Origin: Helianthus annuus
Taxonomy: Eukaryota; Streptophyta; Magnoliopsida; Asterales; Asteraceae
Assembly (NCBI RefSeq): GCF_002127325.2
Contig: NC_035444.2
Location: 85,904,286-85,968,285, forward strand
Length of the DNA: 64,000 bases
Direction: 5' to 3'
Within the stretch, counting starts at the first letter, position 1. Each line of letters starts with the position of its first letter. Shown here piece after piece: positions 58,531 to 64,000 of this stretch. Below the pieces are notes generated by a model, which saw only the letters and a program-made list of their open reading frames with translations, searched no databases and was not told where the DNA came from. A program made the translations under genes and the position numbers.

Positions 58531-58636
58531 GAACCAAAAACTCCCTCAGCCGACTCACTGTTTTCATTGATTTTCATTATATCTTTGCATCAATATCTTT
58601 GATTTGTTGACTTACTCATCATCTCAAATGGCAAAG

Positions 58637-59871
58637 GTATGATTTCTAACTTCAAAATCTTTGAAATTTTTCGTGTTCTTCATGTTCATACCTGTCGGAC
58701 TTCATTTCTTAGATTTAGGAAGATTTAGGAAGTTTTGATGAAATCTAGTTATAGGGTTTAGATCGCAATACAAAGATCTTTAAGTTTACCGGTTCAATTT
58801 TTGAAAAATCATGTTAAAACTTGATAGATCTGAGATTAACGTATTACGGCAGTCGGCATGTTCATTGTGAAATTAGACCTTGTTTAGGATGAATTAGACA
58901 AGAATGAACATAGGGTTCTGATTGCGACAACATTAGGAACATAGATCTGTGCTCAATTTGTAATAATTAGCATAAATTTTTGAATCATTAGTTTATGTTC
59001 ATAAAACTGTTCTTCATTGAAGATGCCAGCCGATCGGCTAGCCCAGCCGATCGGACAGCAATCATAATGTGTTTTAGTTGTTGATGCATAAGGTAGTTCA
59101 TGTCTTGAAAAATGTGCTTTGATTGTGCTAAGTGCTTGGAATGTGGTTTTGCATTGTGCTAGCCGATCGGCTAGACCAGCCGATCGAATAGCAATGTGCT
59201 AGCCGATCGGCTAGACCAGCCGATCGAGTAGCAATGAAGATCATGTGTTTGTGTTGAGATAATTGATAATTCAATGTTGATGCCTTGAAATGTGTGCTAA
59301 ATGTTTGCTATGAAATCTGTGTGTTTGAATCCTTTGAAGAACACTGTTTGATCATAGCATTGCCAGCCGATCGGCTAGACCAGCCGATCGAACATCAATT
59401 GCTAGCCGATCGAACAGCAATGACAGCATTGTCAGCCGATCGGCTAGACCAGCCGATCGAACAGCAATGTGCCAGCCGATCGATCGGCTGGACCAGCCGA
59501 TCGAACAGGAATTGCTAACCTATTGAAAAGCATATGTTAGTCAATAGGGCAGCATTACTTGTTGAAAGGATAGTATTCTTTACACACTTAGATTTCTGTG
59601 CATAAGTTTGTTAGCCGATCGAAGAGCATTTGCTAGCCGATCGGACACCATATGTAAGAACTTCTTTGTCACATTTTGTCAGCCGATCGACCAGGCACTG
59701 TCACTATATTCATTCTCAGCCGATCGAACAGTAATGCTCTTCGATCGACCAGACCAGTCGATTCTGTAGTGTTGTCACATAGAAATTTCAAAGTGTTAGA
59801 AAAATTTTCAAAATTTTCATGTCTTAAGTCTCTATTCTTGTTTGAATAATTTTCACTGAATATTTTTACAG
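58637..59871 (+). other. Predicted intron 1 (1,235 bp), filled with CCGATCGGC palindromes
   Basis: Donor AAG|GTATGA three codons after the ATG. Acceptor TATTTTTACAG|GGACGAGG. Exon 2 reads in frame from the first base after the acceptor. The intron carries about ten clusters of AGCCGATCGGCT or CCGATCGA between 59028 and 59740. A long first intron right after a tiny first exon is common in expressed plant genes. Confidence 0.6.
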
Positions 59872-60823
59872 GGACGAGGAAAAGAGAAAGACAAGAGTCA
59901 TAACACACCTTGTGAAATTGATTCTGAATCAACCACTGGTACTGTGGTAGAAAAGATGGCAACGTTTTTGAGAGAGAGCAGAATAGCTAAAGCTATGTCT
60001 GATAAAACTGTGATTTATGAATCACATGTTAGAACATTCTGGAACACTGCTAGATATGAAGATTCAGACAAGATGATACATGCAGTATTGAGAAAGAAAG
60101 ATCGAGCTGGAAAGGATGTAGATGTGGAATTTAAGTTTGATGTAGGAGATGTGAGGAGAGTTCTAGATTTACAAGATTCTGACAATGATCCAACAATCAT
60201 GTCTGAACGTCTTGTAAAAGGTTTGTGGTGTAGAATGGGTTTTACTGGGTACATTAATGGAAAGATGTACAAAAGATGCTTCTCCAAAGCATATAGGTAC
60301 TTAATGCACTGTATGATACACTCAATGGGACATAGAAAGGGAGCATATGATGAGGTTGCTGATTACATCATGAATATGATAACAAGCTTGGTGTTAAACA
60401 GAAGGTACAACATTTCACAAGTGATTTTTGAGTACATGAAGGAGAATTGCGAAGCTGGAGCAGATAAGTACATCATGTATCCTAGATTCATCATGATGAT
60501 ACTAAATGACAAAATCAAAGATCTTCCGAAGGACTGTGAGGATGTGATGGAGGTGAGTGTTGTAAATAAGGTGACAATAGGAAGAATTACAAAAGATAAG
60601 GATGAGAAAACCAAGCAGATGATTTGCAGAATAAAAGATAAAGCATATGTTGCTCCTGAAAACGATAAATGGAGGCATGACGATAGTAACTCAGACAATC
60701 AAGATTCAAAGATGAATGAGATGGTTGAGAAAAAGACTAGGTGGTGGCATGTTAGAGATGGAAAAAGGAAAAGGACACCTAAGTCATCCCCTGCGGTTGT
60801 TATTCCTAAAGAAGTAGAAAAGG
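59872..60823 (+). CDS. Predicted exon 2: N-terminal globular domain of the Copia-1 accessory protein
   Basis: 952 bases without a stop. It starts GRGKEKDKSHNTPCE and ends in PKEVEKG. Predicted helices and conserved-looking aromatic and basic positions (YESHVRTFWNTARYE, CRMGFTGYINGKMYKR, YLMHCMIHSMGHRKGAY, IMYPRFIMMI) indicate a folded domain of about 190 residues, followed by a charged tail (KKTRWWHVRDGKRKRTP). If the second intron were not removed, translation would end at 60880-60882. I recall relatives of this domain in many annotated Copia proteins of composites but know no function for it. Confidence 0.7.
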
Positions 60824-60908
60824 GTATAGTGAAAGGGGGAGCATTAAGACAATTAGATCACATATGGTTTAAATGTTACTAATCTTGTTATCTATGTTTG
60901 TCTTGTAG
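60824..60908 (+). other. Predicted intron 2 (85 bp) with TACTAAT branch-like site
   Basis: GTATAG donor after GAAAAGG and acceptor TTTGTCTTGTAG|GGTCTTC. TACTAAT at about 60878-60884 lies some 25 bases before the acceptor, followed by a T-rich stretch: a textbook branch-point layout. The phase-1 junction makes one glycine codon across the splice and removes the only stop between exons 2 and 3. Confidence 0.7.
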
Positions 60909-63055
60909 GGTCTTCTGGAGAGCCACAGCAAAAGTTAATTGATGAGACAGTTCTAGAGCCATCTGTGGTGATTGAACAAGGTGCTGATTTGTTAAAGCAA
61001 TCCTTGGAAAGCTATTTGAAAAAGAATGAAGAAATTGCAGCACAACAAGCTCAAGGAACAAGTGTTCATGCTGAAAGAGCTAAAAGAGTTGAACCAGAAA
61101 CAGAAGCTCAAAATAGTTCAAGTGAAGAGGATTCTGAAGCTACTCAATCTGAATCTGAATTGATTCCTGAAACTGTTGGTAAAGGAAAAGTTCAGTTAAA
61201 GAAAAGACCGTCAAAGAAACAAAAGGGTTCAGATGAAGAAGATTCTCCTTATGATCCTAAAAAGTCAAAGGGACAGAGAAAGAAACGAAAGGCAGCTCCA
61301 GTTGGTATAATTCCCAGAAATGTCAGATCAAAGAAATCAGGAGCTGAGACTCAAAAAGATAAAGAAGGGAAGGCAGCTCAACATGTTCAGAAAGAAAAAT
61401 CACCAAGTGTTGATGTTCCAAAAGAACCGGAGGTGAAAACAAAAGAAGTTCCAGTTGTTGTAACAGAAGACAAAACAGATGATGAAGTAGAGATCACTGG
61501 ATTCAGAGCTGCTAGTCCAAAACCTGCTCAACAAGATATTCCTCAGTCATCACATCAGAAAGTAGAAGATTTTAACTTTGATTTTGATAATATTGGTCTG
61601 GTTACTGGTATTTTCTCTGAAGATATGCCTGAAGGTGAAAGTGATATGTTCAATGATCAGGCGGTTAAAGAACTGATTAAGAAAGTTAAAGAACTGGAGA
61701 AAGAGAAAGAAAAAGCTGAGGAAGAACGTGATATGCTGAAAAGTCAAATTAATGATTTGATGGAAGCTCACAATAAAATAGTTGCAACATTGGTTGAAAA
61801 GGAGAAAAGAATGAACCAAATGAAGGATGATGTCGAGGGAAATTCTAAAGTGTTTGATTCGTTAACTCAAGAGATATCTTCTTTGAATGCCAAGATAAAG
61901 GATCTGGAGAATATAAATCAAACATTAAATCAGCTTCTCAATGAGATGAGTGAAGCTTCGTCGAATGAGATGAAGGCTATGAAGTTGGAGATGGAAGCTA
62001 TGAAAGCTGACAAAGTAATGAAAGATCAACAACTTCAGATGCTGGTTGATGTAGTTGAAAGCCATCTAAAGATGAACATTCATGCTGCTTTTGACGAAAT
62101 TGATATGATAAGAGCAAATGAAAGGAGATTGGAACGTGAACGCCAAATGGCTGAAGAAGCAAACCTAAAGAACAAAGAAGTAGTTGAAGAGGTTGAGATA
62201 GTTGATGCATCTTCGAGTCAACCAGATGTTGGAGGTTCTTCTTCACAGCCTGATGTTGAAATGATTGAAGTTGTAGAACCAGTTGAAGATGATCAGGAGA
62301 TGGTAGAAGCTGAAGAGCCTCATGAACTAGAATACTTAATTGTCAGTGAGCCTTCTGAGCCAGTAATTGTTGAAAATATTCTTCGGAGAGTTGAAATTAT
62401 TCAAAGAAGAAGAAGAGCAAGAGAAGTACTATTGCTGGAGTATACAACTGACAAATTTGTGTTAGTTGGCAATGCTTACCCTGTGCCATACAATTCAAAA
62501 GAAGTGGCAAAGTTGTTAAAGTTTCTTGATCGAAAAAGAAAGGGAAGAATAGCTCGTGGTGAGATTGTGGATGAAGATTCTGATAAAGAGTTGTTCGGAG
62601 ATGATGAAGAGGAGGATGAAGAAGAGGAAAAGGAAGATGAAGATAAATCTGATGACAAAGATGATGACAAGTCTAATAAAGATGACAAAGACGATGACGA
62701 CAATGATCAAGGTGCTTCGGGTCTATTAATCAGAGAACCAAATGTTCAAGAAAGAGTGGATGAGTTGATGAACAATGAAATAAATGAGCAGGAGGATGAA
62801 GTTGAATATGAAGCATCGTCGTCTGGAAAACAACCTGTTGATCAGGTACTTCTTTCTAATCCTACTGTCATTTACTTATCTGGTAAACAACAAGGAGAGG
62901 TAGAGGTTAGAAGAACACGGGCTGAAATGCTAGAGGAATTGGGGTTGGAAGATGGAAAATTTAAATTTGACATTGAAGATGAAATTCCTCATTCACCTGA
63001 AGTGATTGTTGAAAGCGCGTTGAAAGCGCGTCAGATTCAGAAGAAGATAGAGTAG
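60909..63055 (+). CDS. Predicted exon 3, first part: basic region, coiled coil, acidic run
   Basis: Open from the acceptor to the TAG at 63053-63055. Order: Lys/Arg-rich, nuclear-signal-like patch (KKRPSKKQKG and KGQRKKRKAAP, about 61195-61300), a long heptad-patterned coiled coil from about 61660 to 62180 (VKELEKEKEKAEEERDM, then INDLMEAHNKIVATLVEKEK), Ser/Gln/Pro spacer, a basic IIQRRRRAREVLLLEY, an acidic Glu/Asp run at about 62590-62700 and a short conserved-looking end. The stop arises only because of the 11-bp duplication at 63008. Composition suggests a nuclear, self-associating protein; that is inference. Confidence 0.7.
63008..63029 (+). repeat. 11-bp tandem duplication (2 x GTTGAAAGCGC) that breaks the frame
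   Basis: Two exact copies lie head to tail. With a single copy the frame of exon 3 would pass without a stop into the open frame that starts at 63031. A duplication of 11, not divisible by three, explains the frameshift completely. Confidence 0.88.
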
Positions 63056-64000
63056 ATTTTCATTATGAAGGGGAAGATGTTGCATTCCCTACGTTTACTG
63101 AAATGTTTCAAGATAAGAATGAAGATGAGCTAAGAAGAAAGATTGAAGAAAGAATTTCTACAGCAGATATTCCTGAACCGGTTCCTAGAGAGATTACAGC
63201 AGAAGAAAGAAAAAGATGGTTCAAGAATATGCCAAAAGAAAGAAAGACTCTCAGGGCTCTTCAATACTTCACTCATAACAAAGATCTTTCTTGGGGAGAT
63301 ATTCTATCTTGGGGATATTTGGAAGATTTGAAAGTTTATGCAATCAGAAGGGAGCAGGGTGTACAGTACTTTGAATTCTTAGCTGATATAGCTACTTTAC
63401 CCTGGTGGGACGTAGATGAGTTGGTGGTTACAAAGAATATTAAACAATACTACTACGGTCCAGAAGTTCGAGAACGTGATCAGGATTTGTGGAATTATAT
63501 CAAATGGCAAGCAAAGAATAATTATCCAGATTGGAAACCACAATATCCGAAGCAGATTGTTACTTACTTGGAGAGTGGAGAGAAAGACATTACGTTGGAC
63601 GTAAAGCCTCCAAGGTGTTTGAAAAATATGCCACTCAGAGCCATTGAACAAGACTTCTACGATCTATTTCAAGCTTGGCTATACAATCCTTCTACAGCTG
63701 AAGCAGTTATTTCTCTGTATGACAAGACCACTGGAGAAGGTCGAAGAATAAGTATCTTGGATCCTATGTGGCTGGTCAACTGTTCGAAGAAAGATATAGA
63801 TTGTCTGTTTGTCAACAAGATAATCTATGATAAGAAAGACAAAGAGATAGCTATGCAGTATCAAGGAGTGATAGATGTTTGCTTCGCAAAAGAAATCAAT
63901 TCAGGAAAAAACTGGAAGACGAAATGGAGAGATCTTGAAATTGATGAGTTCCTAAAGGTGTACAAGCGAAGTCAAAGATCGAAAGAGATAGCTAGAAAAG
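63031..64000 (+). pseudogene. Predicted exon 3, second part: open frame running off the window
   Basis: From TCA at 63031 the frame stays open for 323 codons to the window end. It begins SDSEEDRVDFHYEGEDVAFP and includes TAEERKRWFKNMPKERKT, LSWGDILSWGYLEDLKVY, QDLWNYIKWQAKNNYPDW and ISILDPMWLVNCSKKDIDCL. The density of Trp, Tyr and Phe indicates a second folded domain. It has no ATG of its own near its start, so it only makes sense as a continuation of the preceding frame before the 11-bp duplication. No enzyme motif recognised. Confidence 0.75.

Larger units (their letters stand above)
48357..64000 (+). mobile_element. Copia-1: long Ty1/Copia (Sirevirus-like) element with a downstream spliced gene; right end outside window
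   Basis: The 5' LTR at 48357-48861 is followed by a tRNA-Met primer site, a leader with repeats, a very long gag, a pol with the Copia gene order (integrase before reverse transcriptase), and more than 6 kb of further sequence holding an additional gene. No second copy of the LTR start TGTTAGTGCAATAACG appears before 64000, so the 3' LTR lies outside. It is inserted in the Gypsy-3 LTR; the CCATT at 48352-48356 may be its target duplication. A gag this long with coiled coil, and an extra gene after pol, are Sirevirus traits. Confidence 0.85.
58628..64000 (+). pseudogene. Predicted three-exon gene downstream of pol in Copia-1; open at window end
   Basis: Model: exon 1 58628-58636 (ATG GCA AAG), intron 58637-59871, exon 2 59872-60823, intron 60824-60908, exon 3 60909 to beyond 64000. 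Both introns have GT...AG ends, and the frame is kept at both junctions (phase 0, then phase 1). Exon 2 encodes a globular domain that I recognise as common in third frames of composite-family Copia elements (HVRTFWNTARYED, FKFDVGDVRRVLDL, IMYPRFIMMILND). Exon 3 encodes a basic region, a long coiled coil, an acidic run and a second globular part. No signal peptide or membrane helix is seen, so the usual label 'env-like' for Sirevirus third genes has no support here. An 11-bp duplication at 63008-63029 shifts the frame. Function unknown. Confidence 0.65.

Noticed and set aside
59028..59740. Regularly recurring CCGATCGG clusters as a CRISPR-like array.
   Set aside because: Spacing is irregular, the units are palindromes of 12 bases, and the context is a plant retrotransposon.
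58628..64000. The downstream spliced gene as a host gene next to the element.
   Set aside because: No purine tract or 3' LTR is found between pol and the gene, its intron and promoter carry the same palindrome as the Copia-1 LTR, and the exon-2 domain is one I know from Copia elements of composites. A host origin before capture remains possible.
48357..64000. A tRNA or rRNA gene anywhere in the window, including tRNA-Met-like matches.
   Set aside because: The TGGTATCAGAGC matches are 12-13 base primer binding sites beside LTRs; no cloverleaf or rRNA sequence was seen.

Overview
The window is repeat-rich nuclear DNA of a flowering plant. It is probably Asteraceae: I judge this from resemblance of the gag, pol and accessory reading frames to composite-family retrotransposons I remember, and no search was run. 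I see no host gene, tRNA, rRNA or CRISPR array. Everything supportable is a nest of LTR retrotransposons. I use these local names: Gypsy-X, Gypsy-1, Gypsy-Z, Gypsy-2, Gypsy-3, TRIM-1 and Copia-1.

Layout, left to right. Gypsy-X (minus strand) starts left of the window and ends at 27981. Its LTRs are 1-3311 (truncated by the window edge) and 24293-27981. Its gag gene is split by Gypsy-1 (6886-20857, minus strand), a 13,972-bp element with two ~3.5-kb LTRs and a perfect 5-bp target duplication AGAGG. Gypsy-X itself sits in the LTR of Gypsy-Z, of which only 27982-29898 is visible. Gypsy-Z appears to have landed in the reverse transcriptase gene of Gypsy-2. Gypsy-2 and Gypsy-3 form a head-to-tail chain that shares one middle LTR (34201-37762). 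They share several disabling mutations, so the chain most likely formed by recombination or duplication of an already dead element. TRIM-1 (44491-45999), a 1.5-kb miniature LTR element with two apparently identical 699-bp LTRs and a 111-bp core, sits inside the 5' leader of Gypsy-3. The right LTR of Gypsy-3 (46134-48356) is cut by Copia-1 (plus strand, 48357 to beyond 64000).

Gypsy-1, -2 and -3 share one gene plan. A proline/glutamine-rich accessory frame (ORF0) lies between the primer binding site and gag. It is followed by gag with zinc knuckles, then protease, reverse transcriptase, RNase H and integrase with a chromodomain-like tail. The plan resembles Tekay/Del-type chromoviruses. All copies are broken, mostly by stops that look like C-to-T changes.

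Copia-1 is Sirevirus-like: a very long gag with zinc knuckle and coiled coil, pol in the order protease-integrase-reverse transcriptase-RNase H, then a long extra region. That region is the most interesting part of the window. It reads as a separate gene with a TATA box, a 3-codon first exon, a 1,235-bp intron, a second exon, an 85-bp intron with a TACTAAT branch-like site, and a third exon running off the window. Reading phase is kept across both predicted splices. The gene's promoter copies the layout of the element's own LTR promoter (CCGATCGGC palindromes, TATAAATAG, then an ACCTTTT..CACTT block), and the same palindrome fills intron 1. One 11-bp tandem duplication shifts the frame in exon 3; past it the frame stays open to the window end.
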